Shown here piece by piece: positions 14,450 through 21,091 of a stretch of DNA of 21,091 nucleotides. Location: assembly GCA_020442545.1 (NCBI GenBank), contig JAGRJX010000131.1, positions 1 to 21,091 on the forward strand, given 5' to 3'. Position 1 is the stretch's first letter, and each line of letters starts with the position of its first letter. Below the pieces are notes generated by a model. That model was not told the DNA's origin. It saw only the letters and a program-made list of their open reading frames with translations, and ran no database searches. The position numbers and the translations under genes were made by a program. Source of the DNA: Lysobacterales bacterium. GTDB lineage: Bacteria; Pseudomonadota; Gammaproteobacteria; Xanthomonadales; Xanthomonadaceae.

Positions 14450-15060
14450 TGGTTGGTACCTCCCAGCCATTCTCTCAGCAGTCCGCGAGCCCGGTGCAGC
14501 TGCGCCTTGGAGCTGCCCACCGCCATGCCCAGCTCAGCGGCGATCTCTTCGTGCTTCCAGCCTTCCACGTCGTAGAGCACCAGTACCGCCCGCGCCCTTG
14601 GCGGCAGACGCGCGACCAGCCGTTCAAGATCGACGCCCAGATCTTCCTTGAACTCGGAACCCGCGCGCCCATCAAGAGCCTCGTCACCTTCTTCGCGCGC
14701 CTCACCGCGCGCGCGGCTGCGGATATCCATCAGCGCCGTGTTGACCGCCAACCGATGCAGCCAGGTGGAAAACGCACTGTCGCCACGAAACCCCGGCAGC
14801 GCCTGCCAGGCGCGCACGAAGGCATCCTGGGTCAGTTCCTCCGCCCGCGCCTCGATGCCACCCACCAGCCGCCAGATCACGCCGAACACACGACGATGAT
14901 GGCGGCGATAAAGCGCTTCGAACGCCGACTGTGATCCTCGTGCCGCGTCCCGGATCAACTCGCGCTCAGCCGATTCGGCGACGGCTGCCGTCTCCGCGAC
15001 CGAATCCTGGCGATGGGGCATGGCGACGACCCGTGGGGCAATGGCGGTCATGCTCAGCAT
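14446..15060 (-). CDS. ECF RNA polymerase sigma factor (RpoE-like)
   Basis: This is about 204 residues with a full ECF layout. Region 2 (about 38-105) has FEALYRRHHRRVFGVIWRLVG, AEELTQDAFVRAWQALPGF and FSTWLHRLAVNTALMDIRSR. Region 4 (about 145-195) has LERLVARLPPRARAVLVLYDVEGWKHEEIAAELGMAVGSSKAQLHRARGLLREWL. The -35-binding helix-turn-helix is intact. The start is uncertain. ATGs at 15060, 15051 and 15021 are in frame and none has a strong ribosome site; the open frame up to 15399 overlaps another gene and is not coding. The stop overlaps the next gene's start. A small hairpin (15073-15087) and repeat copy 3 (15090-15120) fill the short upstream region, so the promoter must lie in or beyond the repeat. 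Confidence 0.92.
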   Translation of the reverse strand: MLSMTAIAPRVVAMPHRQDSVAETAAVAESAERELIRDAARGSQSAFEALYRRHHRRVFGVIWRLVGGIEARAEELTQDAFVRAWQALPGFRGDSAFSTWLHRLAVNTALMDIRSRARGEAREEGDEALDGRAGSEFKEDLGVDLERLVARLPPRARAVLVLYDVEGWKHEEIAAELGMAVGSSKAQLHRARGLLREWLGGTNQ

Positions 15061-15072
15061 ACCGTTTTGGAT

Positions 15073-15087
15073 GCGGCAACCTGCCGC
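15073..15087. repeat. Small hairpin upstream of the sigma gene
   Basis: GCGGCA (15073-15078) and TGCCGC (15082-15087) pair around ACC. The hairpin lies 13-27 bases before the assumed ATG of the sigma factor and next to repeat copy 3. No T tract follows in either direction, so it is not an obvious terminator. Confidence 0.5.
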
Positions 15088-15089
15088 AA

Positions 15090-15120
15090 GGTTTAAGGCA
15101 ACGCTGAACAAGTATCCGCC
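15090..15120 (+). repeat. Interspersed repeat, copy 3
   Basis: This 31-base copy agrees with copy 2 at 28 of 31 positions and with copy 1 at 25 of 28. It lies between the sigma gene and the end of the first sulfotransferase gene. ATCCGCCG (15114-15121) also pairs with CGGCGGAT (15142-15149) across the sulfotransferase stop codon. Confidence 0.8.
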
Positions 15121-15136
15121 GTTGGTCTGCGACGTA

Positions 15137-16753
15137 TCAGCCGGCGGATGCTTCCCCGGGGACCACGGCATCTGGCGTGGCATACGCGATGCCGGCAGCG
15201 CGCAGTGCCTCGCCAAGCGGAGCGAGGTACTGCCGGTATGGCCACCACTTCGGCTCACGACGACGCACCACGCCGCCGCGCACCTGCATGGCACTGGCGG
15301 TGGCAATGGCGCGACGGTTGGAATCCGGGTCCGCCATGCCCGGCACGTAGTCCAGGCCACAGAATGTCGCCACTTCGCGCATGACGGATTCAGTGTCACC
15401 GGTCAGCGCGTCGTAGCGGACATCGAGGATGCGTCCGGGGAACGTTGCATGCCAGTGTTTCATCAGACGACGATACTGCAGGAAGTAGTCGGCCAGTTCC
15501 GCCATGTCGTAGGAATAGGCGTTGGCGTCCGAGAACAGTTCGCGCAGGTTGGAGAAGCAGGTCTCCATCGGGTCGCGTACCAGATGCAGAATCTTCGCCT
15601 GCGGCAGTGCCTGGCAGATGAAGCCGATGTTGAGGAAGTTCGAGGGCAGCTTGTCGCTGAACAGGCGGCGATCGCCCAGGCGCCAGGCAACGCCGTCGAG
15701 ATAGCGTTGTCCGACATCGACAAAGTCAATCTGCCCTGCCCGATCGACGATGCCCTGGTCGATCACGCCGCGGCAATGGTGGTTGGTCCCGTAGCGCATC
15801 GCACAGGTGAAGTCGTACAGCTCACCGGTGGCGAGCACCGCGTCGTGACCGGACAGCAGCTGCTCCAGCAGACTGGTACCGGAGCGGTGCATGCCGACGA
15901 TGAAGATCGGCGTCGGTGGTGCAGCATCAGCTGCCACGACCTCGCCCGAGCCAGCCGGGAGTCGCATCAGACCCTCGACCAGGCGGTGACTTGCTTCCCG
16001 CTGATACGGCAGGGTCGCGCGCTTTGCCCGGCAGCCCTGCTCCAGTGCTGACCACGCTCCGGCATGATCGCCCAGATCATCCAGCTCCTTGTGCAGGGCA
16101 AACGCGAGCAGCGACACGTCACGCGACGAACGGTTCGGGCGCTGCAACTCCTGGCGGATCTGTGCAACGTGGTTGGATTCGCTGGTCTGCTTGCGCAACC
16201 GCGAGCACAGCCAGTGCGCCTGCGCGATCTGCGGCGCGCGCCGAAGCGCCCGGTCGACATCAGCCTGCGCATCGTCGATGCGACCCAGGTAGGTCAGCAC
16301 CTGCGTGCGCGCCAGCAGTGTCGGCGGGTAGTCCGGATCGCCTCGCTTCGCCTCGTCCAGCAGCCTGAGCGCACGCGTCTGCTCGTTGAGGTAGCTCCAT
16401 TGCGCGCCGGCCTGGATCAGCAGCGGGATCGGAATTCGCTCAATCGGCCCAATCTGCTCGATCAGCCGTCCCAACACTTCGGCTTCATTGAAGGTGCGCA
16501 GGCGCGCCATCAGATCGCCCAGCGCCTCCGGATGGCGAGGCGGTCGCTTTGCCGCCTCGACAATGGCCTCGCCTGCGGCCCGATAGTTGCCGGCACCGGA
16601 TTCCATGTAGGACAGCTGGATCAGCAGCTCGGCATTGCCGGGCTGCAGGGTCAGCATCTGTCGAAGCGTGGTCGCCGCGCCGACCCAGTCCTTGACCTGC
16701 ACCCGCGCCCGCAGCGTCTGCTGCAATGCCTGCATGTCGCTCACCGGGCTCAT
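15137..16753 (-). CDS. TPR-sulfotransferase 1 (tyrosylprotein-sulfotransferase-like)
   Basis: This 538-residue protein has N-terminal TPR-like helical repeats (about 5-230) and a PAPS-dependent sulfotransferase domain (about 275-520). The 5'-phosphosulfate loop PIFIVGMHRSGTSLLEQ begins near 280, and the 3'-phosphate site RDPMETCFSNLRE is near 391. The Glu in ATGELYDF is 21 residues after the loop Arg, the spacing of the catalytic Glu in tyrosylprotein sulfotransferases. KELDDLGDHAGAW and SESNHV are shared with the next two genes. The C-terminal segment is MQVRGGVVRRREPKWWPY, whereas the two paralogs have QVREPIHTRSVAHW, so acceptor use may differ. The ATG at 16753 overlaps the stop of the preceding gene (ATGA), with GGAG seven bases upstream. 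The longer frame to 16942 is antisense-like and rejected. Confidence 0.9.
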   Translation of the reverse strand: MSPVSDMQALQQTLRARVQVKDWVGAATTLRQMLTLQPGNAELLIQLSYMESGAGNYRAAGEAIVEAAKRPPRHPEALGDLMARLRTFNEAEVLGRLIEQIGPIERIPIPLLIQAGAQWSYLNEQTRALRLLDEAKRGDPDYPPTLLARTQVLTYLGRIDDAQADVDRALRRAPQIAQAHWLCSRLRKQTSESNHVAQIRQELQRPNRSSRDVSLLAFALHKELDDLGDHAGAWSALEQGCRAKRATLPYQREASHRLVEGLMRLPAGSGEVVAADAAPPTPIFIVGMHRSGTSLLEQLLSGHDAVLATGELYDFTCAMRYGTNHHCRGVIDQGIVDRAGQIDFVDVGQRYLDGVAWRLGDRRLFSDKLPSNFLNIGFICQALPQAKILHLVRDPMETCFSNLRELFSDANAYSYDMAELADYFLQYRRLMKHWHATFPGRILDVRYDALTGDTESVMREVATFCGLDYVPGMADPDSNRRAIATASAMQVRGGVVRRREPKWWPYRQYLAPLGEALRAAGIAYATPDAVVPGEASAG

Positions 16754-18336
16754 GCCGGATCTCCAGCCGTGGCAAGTGCACCCAGCGCGTCGATCATCGG
16801 CTGCAGCTGTGCTTCGTAGTTGCGCCAGTGCGCCACGCTGCGGGTATGAATCGGCTCGCGCACCTGTGTGGCGCTGGCCGTGGAAACCTGTGCCGTGTTG
16901 CGCTCCACCTGGCCGCACTGCGGCTCCCAGACCAGTCCGCAATGCTCGAAGGTGCGCTGCAGCGCGACATCCGGACTACTTGCCAGCTCGGCATAGGGCA
17001 ACGACAGCACCCGACCCGGATAACGCTGGTCGAACGTCGCCATCAAGCGCCGATGGGCGCGGACATAGGTGGCTACTTCCTCTTGCTCGTAGCTGTAGCC
17101 GTAGTTGCCGCCAAAAAAGTATTCGCGGAGGTTGGCAAAGCAGGCCGCAACCGGATCACGATGAATATGCACGATACGCGCGTCCGGCATTGCGCGCAGG
17201 ATGGCGCCGATGAAACGGAAGTTGACCGGCAGCTTGTCAGTAAGCCGGGTTTTCCCCTGCGCGCGCCAGGCGACGTGTTTCCGGTAGCGGCGGCCAAGAT
17301 CCAGCGGATCAAGGTGCGTCATGGCTGCAACATGGGACTCGTCAAGCTGGGCGGAACTCGCCAGGTTCAGCGACATGCGCACCTGACGCGGAAAATCGGT
17401 CAGTTCGCCGCCACCATGCACCTGGCTGTGAAGGCCGAAGGCGCGCTCCAGCAGGGTGCTGCCGGCGCGCGGCAGACCAACGATGAAGATCGGCGATACC
17501 GTTGCCGCGTCAGGCGTTGTGGCGGGCGTCGGCGGAGGGAGTTCGGCATCGACACTTTCGATGCGCTCAAGCAGGGCCAGTTCGGCGTTGATGTCATAGC
17601 CGGACTGGCCACGCTGCAGCTGCATGCCACGCTCAAGCCAGGGCCAGGCCGCAGCATGGTCGCCCAGATCATCCAGTTCCTTGAACAGTGCGTAGCAAAG
17701 CACCGCCTCATCGTCAGGTCTGGCCGGCGGCGTTTCCAGCAGACCACGCAGGACATCCACATGGTTGGATTCAGGCACCTGCCGACGCAGCTTGGCCAGG
17801 CTCCAATGTACCGGCGGCGCTCCCGGTTCCAGTTCCAGACTCCGGCGATAGCTCCGTTCCGCCGCCTCGATGTCACCACGGCGCAGATGGCAGCCGCCCA
17901 GCATGTGATGCAGGCGCGAACCGTCCGCACCCAGCTCGACACAGCGCGACAGCAGGTGAAACGCCTGGTCCGTGAGGTCGTTGTAGTAGAGCGTTCGTCC
18001 GGCGTCGGAAAGCGCCCGAACGTCGCGCGACTGCAGCAGCGCCGGCCGTTCGGCTACCGAAACCGCTGCCTCCGCCTCGCCAAGGGTGAGCAACCTGTCG
18101 ACCAGGGTCGACAGGCCTTCCGGGTCAGGTGCTACGCGGTCATTGACTGCCGCGAGCGTCTGTTCGGCGGCGGCCCGGAGGTTGCCCCGCTTGCCGGCAA
18201 TCTGCGACAAACGGAATCTCGCGACCAGCGCAAACTCCGGAAACCGCAGCAAATCGTGAAAGTGGCTTTCGGCGAGCGTCAGGTTGCCCGTTTCGAAAGC
18301 CTGCTCAGCAAGCTGCCAACGTTTCTGTATCCTCAT
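16750..18336 (-). CDS. TPR-sulfotransferase 2 (tyrosylprotein-sulfotransferase-like)
   Basis: This 528-residue paralog of its two neighbours has N-terminal TPR-like repeats (about 5-230; for example GGCHLRRGDIEAAERSYRRSLELEP) and a sulfotransferase domain (about 275-515). PIFIVGLPRAGSTLLER begins near 280 and RDPVAACFANLREYFFGG near 391. The candidate catalytic Glu is in HGGGELTDF. Within the loop, Ser and Ala replace Thr and Ser in the usual PRSGTT, a conservative change. The C-terminus, ATQVREPIHTRSVAHW, is almost the same as in gene 3. It overlaps gene 1 by 4 bases and starts 78 bases after gene 3, so the three probably share a transcript. No signal peptide is visible, so the protein should be cytosolic. 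Confidence 0.9.
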   Translation of the reverse strand: MRIQKRWQLAEQAFETGNLTLAESHFHDLLRFPEFALVARFRLSQIAGKRGNLRAAAEQTLAAVNDRVAPDPEGLSTLVDRLLTLGEAEAAVSVAERPALLQSRDVRALSDAGRTLYYNDLTDQAFHLLSRCVELGADGSRLHHMLGGCHLRRGDIEAAERSYRRSLELEPGAPPVHWSLAKLRRQVPESNHVDVLRGLLETPPARPDDEAVLCYALFKELDDLGDHAAAWPWLERGMQLQRGQSGYDINAELALLERIESVDAELPPPTPATTPDAATVSPIFIVGLPRAGSTLLERAFGLHSQVHGGGELTDFPRQVRMSLNLASSAQLDESHVAAMTHLDPLDLGRRYRKHVAWRAQGKTRLTDKLPVNFRFIGAILRAMPDARIVHIHRDPVAACFANLREYFFGGNYGYSYEQEEVATYVRAHRRLMATFDQRYPGRVLSLPYAELASSPDVALQRTFEHCGLVWEPQCGQVERNTAQVSTASATQVREPIHTRSVAHWRNYEAQLQPMIDALGALATAGDPA

Positions 18337-18414
18337 CTCAACGGCTCTTCAGATTTCTCGTGGTACGGCAACCTGCCATGACGTTTCCGGCCGCCATCCC
18401 GATGCCTGCTTCCG

Positions 18415-19992
18415 TCAGCGCGATGCTTCGGCGTGGTCGCCGAGGGCGTCGATCATCGGCTGCAGCTGCTTCTCATAGTGTCGCCAATGGGCCACGCTTC
18501 GCGTATGGATCGGCTCGCGGACCTGGGCAGCGCTGGCTGAAGCCACCACATCGCCGACGCCCCCGGTATCGAGGCACGCGTCTTCCCAGTCGTAGCCACA
18601 GTAACGCAATGCCTGTTCGAGTACGGGACGCGTCTCGGTGACCAGTTCGTTGTAGCGCACGCGATGCACCCGACCCGGGTAACGCTGGTCCCAGTGCGCC
18701 ATCAGCTCCCGATAGGCTCGGTAGTAGCCGGCCATGTCCGCCAGATCGTTGCTGTAGCCATAGCTGCCGCCAAAGAAACACTCCCTGAGATTGCTGAAAC
18801 AAGCCGCTAGCGGATCGCGCTCCATGTGGATGATCCTCACTCCTGGCAGGGCGCGGAGGATGAAACCGACCAGTCGGAAGTTGGTTGGCAACTTGTCGGT
18901 CAGGCAGGCTTTTTCCTGACCTCGCCATGCGACATGCTGCTCATAGCGCTGGCCCCATGCCGCGTACTCAATTTCCGGCAGCGACGCGACCAGCTTCTGA
19001 TCGAGGTTGGCCACGCCCGGCTGATTGGCCACGTAGCGCAGCTGCATCACCAGATCTCCCAGCTCGCCACCCACGGCAATCGCGCTGTGCCGACCCAGCA
19101 TGCGCTCGAACAACGTCGTACCCGAACGCGGCAATCCCACGATGAAGATGGGCGTGGGTGCACTCGCCGCCTGCCGGTTCGTTGCCAGTTCGCCGCACTG
19201 CCGGTCCACATCTGCCAGCTGTTGGAGCAGATCCGTGTCCCGCTGCAACTGGTAGCCTGTCGCCGACTTCATCGTCGCTGCTGCCGGCTGCCAGGCATCC
19301 CATGCCGCCTGATAGTCGCCAAGGTCGTCCAGTTCCTTGAACAGGGCGTAGCCCAACGCCGCACGATCAGACGGCTGGCGAGCCTGCGCCAGCGCACGAC
19401 GCAGACGATCAACGTGGTTGCTGGCGTTGGTTTGCCGACGCAGCTTCGACAGCTGCCAATGGTTGGGAGAAAAGCCGGCATCCAGCGCTATGCCGCGCTC
19501 GAGATTCTGCTCTGCACGGTCCTTGTCGCCCAGGCGCATGCGGCAAGTGCCGATCAGGAAGTGCAGTGGCGCGCTTGCCAGGCCTTTGGCCAGCGCACGC
19601 TCGAGAAATGTGAGGGCATCTTCCGGGAAGCCGTGGTCGCTCAGCAGTTTGCCAACCTCGGCCAGCGGCTCAATGTCGTGACATTCGCGCAAGGCCCTGG
19701 CGCGTGCTACGCGCAGGGCGAACTGCTGTTCGCCCAGGCCAATCAGTCGCTTGAACAGCATCGACAACGCGTGGGGATCCGACTGCTGGTGCAGGTCTGC
19801 AGTGCCGCCGACAACCTCATCGACAGCTTCGCGGAAATTGCCCATTGCCCCGGCGATCATCGACAGGCGCATCCTTGCCGCAATTCCAAGCTCGACAGAA
19901 CCGCGCAGCGCAATGTACTGCTGCCTCGCCGCTAGCACCTGCTTCTGGGCGAGCAACTGCTCCGCCCGCTGCCATGTTTCCAGTTCGTTCAT
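18415..19992 (-). CDS. TPR-sulfotransferase 3 (tyrosylprotein-sulfotransferase-like)
   Basis: This 525-residue protein has N-terminal TPR-like repeats (about 5-230; for example IGTCRMRLGDKDRAEQNLERGIALD) and a sulfotransferase domain (about 275-515). PIFIVGLPRSGTTLFER begins near 280, with the canonical PRSGTT loop, and RDPLAACFSNLRECFFGG begins near 391. The candidate catalytic Glu lies in AVGGELGDL. The shared markers RRQTNASNHV and KELDDLGDY are present. It is the first gene of the sulfotransferase set and starts about 50 bases after the TonB-receptor terminator, so it probably has its own promoter or depends on read-through. AGGG lies just before the ATG. It has no signal peptide and is probably cytosolic. 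The substrate is unknown. Confidence 0.91.
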   Translation of the reverse strand: MNELETWQRAEQLLAQKQVLAARQQYIALRGSVELGIAARMRLSMIAGAMGNFREAVDEVVGGTADLHQQSDPHALSMLFKRLIGLGEQQFALRVARARALRECHDIEPLAEVGKLLSDHGFPEDALTFLERALAKGLASAPLHFLIGTCRMRLGDKDRAEQNLERGIALDAGFSPNHWQLSKLRRQTNASNHVDRLRRALAQARQPSDRAALGYALFKELDDLGDYQAAWDAWQPAAATMKSATGYQLQRDTDLLQQLADVDRQCGELATNRQAASAPTPIFIVGLPRSGTTLFERMLGRHSAIAVGGELGDLVMQLRYVANQPGVANLDQKLVASLPEIEYAAWGQRYEQHVAWRGQEKACLTDKLPTNFRLVGFILRALPGVRIIHMERDPLAACFSNLRECFFGGSYGYSNDLADMAGYYRAYRELMAHWDQRYPGRVHRVRYNELVTETRPVLEQALRYCGYDWEDACLDTGGVGDVVASASAAQVREPIHTRSVAHWRHYEKQLQPMIDALGDHAEASR

Positions 19993-20035
19993 GCCCTGCC
20001 CGTGTCCCGTCGACGGTTCGCATCGTTCCGGCCGC

Positions 20036-20068
20036 CAATAAAAAAACGGCCGCCCGAAGGCGGCCGTT
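20036..20068 (-). terminator. Strong intrinsic terminator of the TonB-receptor gene
   Basis: On the minus strand AACGGCCGCC pairs with GGCGGCCGTT (plus positions 20059-20068 and 20045-20054) around a TTCG tetraloop. A run of seven T, then ATT, follows. The 10-bp stem begins 24 bases after the receptor stop codon. Confidence 0.93.
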
Positions 20069-20091
20069 GAAGATACAGCAAAACGACTGGT

Positions 20092-21091
20092 TTAGAAGTC
20101 GTACTGGACAGAGAAGCGCACGGAGCGCGGTGCCTGCCAGTTGGTCGGCGTCAGGTAATACAGCGGACGCGGGGACCCGTTCGAGTCTTCACCAGCTTCA
20201 TCCACGGCCGTCACGCTGTCCGCATTGAAGATGTTGAACACGTCGATCTTGAACGCCAGGTTACCGTCGGCGAACGCCGGCGCATAGCGGACATTCATGT
20301 CCAGCGACTTCGTCCACGGCGTGCGACCGGCGCTGCCACGCGGCACCTGAACGCCACCGCAGTAGAAGTAGCTGTTGCCATAACCCGAGGAGATCGGATG
20401 GAAACCGAAGCAGTTCTCAGGACGACCGGACTGGACCAGCAGGTTGCCGCCCACCGACCACTCATCATTGATGAGGTAGTTGCCGAACAGCTTCAGGGTG
20501 TGGCGACGGTCATTCGGCAGATAGCCGTAGGCACCTTCGCCCAGCTCCGGATAGTCGAAGTCCTGGGTGACGTTGGTGTCGGACTGACCGATATCGGACT
20601 TCACGCCGCCTTCGGTGTTGCCCTTGTTCTGCGCCCAGGTGTACGAACCCTGCAGGAAGAACTTGTCCCAGTTGCCTTCGAAGAAGATTTCGACGGCCTG
20701 GTAGGTACGCTTGGCAGCCGGACCGAGCTTGACCATGCCCGGGGTGAGGCCAAAGGCGTTACCTTCTTCCCAGACTTCATCGGCACCGATATTGACGGTT
20801 TCAAGCGTACCGTCGCCATTGATGTCCATGCGGAACACCACGTCGCTGCCCGGGTTGTACAGATGGCAGAACGCGAAGCCCGGGTTGTAGGCGGCGATGT
20901 CGCTGTCCTGGGTGCGCTGGTCCGGGGTGATGAACACGCCGCCGTCGCCGGTGAAGCCGTTGTCGTAGGCCCACTGGATGATCGGACGGTAGTCACAGGT
21001 ATCGTCGATCGCGCGCTTCAGGTCACGATAGATGCCGCGCACGCCCACCGAGAAGTTGTCGTTGAGCTGCTTCTGGAAGCCCAGGATGTAC
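20092..21091 (-). CDS. TonB-dependent receptor, C-terminal barrel part, 5' truncated by window edge
   Basis: The last ~333 residues of a large outer-membrane receptor are visible. The frame is open to the window edge (YILGFQKQLNDNFSVGVRG), so the GTG at 21048 is internal. Typical barrel strands are KFFLQGSYTWAQNKGNTEGG, PNDRRHTLKLFGNYLINDEWSVGGNLLVQSGRP, KSLDMNVRYAP and NLAFKIDVFNIFNAD. The protein ends in RSVRFSVQYDF, with the C-terminal Phe expected for BAM-assembled barrels. The style matches the Oar-like receptors of Xanthomonadales, whose N-terminal carboxypeptidase-regulatory-like and plug domains would lie off the window. A loop contains DINGDGTLE, reminiscent of a calcium-binding loop. 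A strong terminator follows, then the sulfotransferase genes on the same strand. The substrate cannot be told. Confidence 0.92.
   Translation of the reverse strand, partial: YILGFQKQLNDNFSVGVRGIYRDLKRAIDDTCDYRPIIQWAYDNGFTGDGGVFITPDQRTQDSDIAAYNPGFAFCHLYNPGSDVVFRMDINGDGTLETVNIGADEVWEEGNAFGLTPGMVKLGPAAKRTYQAVEIFFEGNWDKFFLQGSYTWAQNKGNTEGGVKSDIGQSDTNVTQDFDYPELGEGAYGYLPNDRRHTLKLFGNYLINDEWSVGGNLLVQSGRPENCFGFHPISSGYGNSYFYCGGVQVPRGSAGRTPWTKSLDMNVRYAPAFADGNLAFKIDVFNIFNADSVTAVDEAGEDSNGSPRPLYYLTPTNWQAPRSVRFSVQYDF

Noticed and set aside
15061..15399. N-terminal extension of the ECF sigma factor
   Set aside because: The frame runs through repeat copy 3 and antisense to sulfotransferase 1.
16754..16942. 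N-terminal extension of sulfotransferase 1
   Set aside because: It overlaps the 3' end of sulfotransferase 2 in another frame. The ATG at 16753 has a ribosome site and an ATGA overlap.
15073..18377. Shared 12-mer CGGCAACCTGCC upstream of the sigma gene (15074-15085) and sulfotransferase 2 (18366-18377)
   Set aside because: In 21 kb of DNA several exact 12-base matches are expected by chance, and no further similarity flanks it.
16726..18381. 551-codon open frame on the plus strand across sulfotransferase 2
   Set aside because: It is antisense to a gene with clear TPR and PAPS motifs. Its protein is Arg/Gln/His-rich with no family features. Long antisense frames are common in GC-rich DNA.
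18826..19935. 369-codon plus-strand frame across sulfotransferase 3
   Set aside because: Antisense composition with no domain; the minus-strand gene is certain.
1..21091. CRISPR array, tRNA, rRNA or transposase gene
   Set aside because: No regularly spaced direct repeats, no cloverleaf sequences, no rRNA-like segments and no transposase motifs were seen.

Overview
The window looks like chromosomal DNA from a high-GC gammaproteobacterium, most likely of the Xanthomonadales/Lysobacterales (Lysobacteraceae or Rhodanobacteraceae type). This rests on codon use, on an Oar-like TonB-dependent receptor next to TPR-sulfotransferase genes, and on sigma/anti-sigma/DUF4097 and ACR3-type arsenic gene arrangements seen in that group. 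It is an inference from gene content, not a database match. I see no rRNA, tRNA, CRISPR array, phage or transposase gene.

Layout. Bases 1-707 hold the 3' part of prfC (release factor 3), closed by a terminator shared with a convergent minus-strand gene set. That set (3389 down to 780) runs: family 2 glycosyltransferase, small two-CBS-domain protein, ECF-like sigma factor, and a one-helix membrane protein that is probably its anti-sigma factor. From 3484 to 5839 a plus-strand arsenic resistance operon runs arsR-arsI-arsC-acr3. Its promoter region carries a perfect 16-bp palindrome that reaches into the arsR start codon. acr3 overlaps tail-to-tail with mtgA (peptidoglycan glycosyltransferase). 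hslO (Hsp33 redox chaperone) follows, with a candidate heat-shock promoter upstream.

Bases 7716-8163 are gene-free and rich in inverted repeats. A ~30-bp repeat lies at both ends of a ~295-bp stretch in opposite orientations, and a third copy lies at 15090-15120, so this looks like a MITE/REP-like element. Next come a large GAF-GAF-GGDEF-EAL cyclic-di-GMP protein (minus) and, divergent from it, an unrecognised secreted protein that is probably an outer-membrane beta-barrel (plus). A bidirectional terminator separates this from a second sigma/anti-sigma/DUF4097 operon (minus, 15060 to 12930).

The right end (15137-21091, minus) holds three tandem TPR-sulfotransferase paralogs. Their sulfotransferase motifs sit at the same residue positions (about 280 and 391) and each keeps a glutamate that lines up with the catalytic Glu of tyrosylprotein sulfotransferases. 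They lie just downstream of a TonB-dependent receptor whose N-terminal part is beyond the window. A very strong terminator separates the receptor from the sulfotransferases.

How the genes work together. The arsenic genes form a full regulator, C-As lyase, arsenate reductase and arsenite efflux pathway. The two sigma/anti-sigma modules are each tied to envelope-type partners. The sulfotransferase/receptor block is the part most likely to hold a poorly described system, possibly sulfation of exported or surface proteins.
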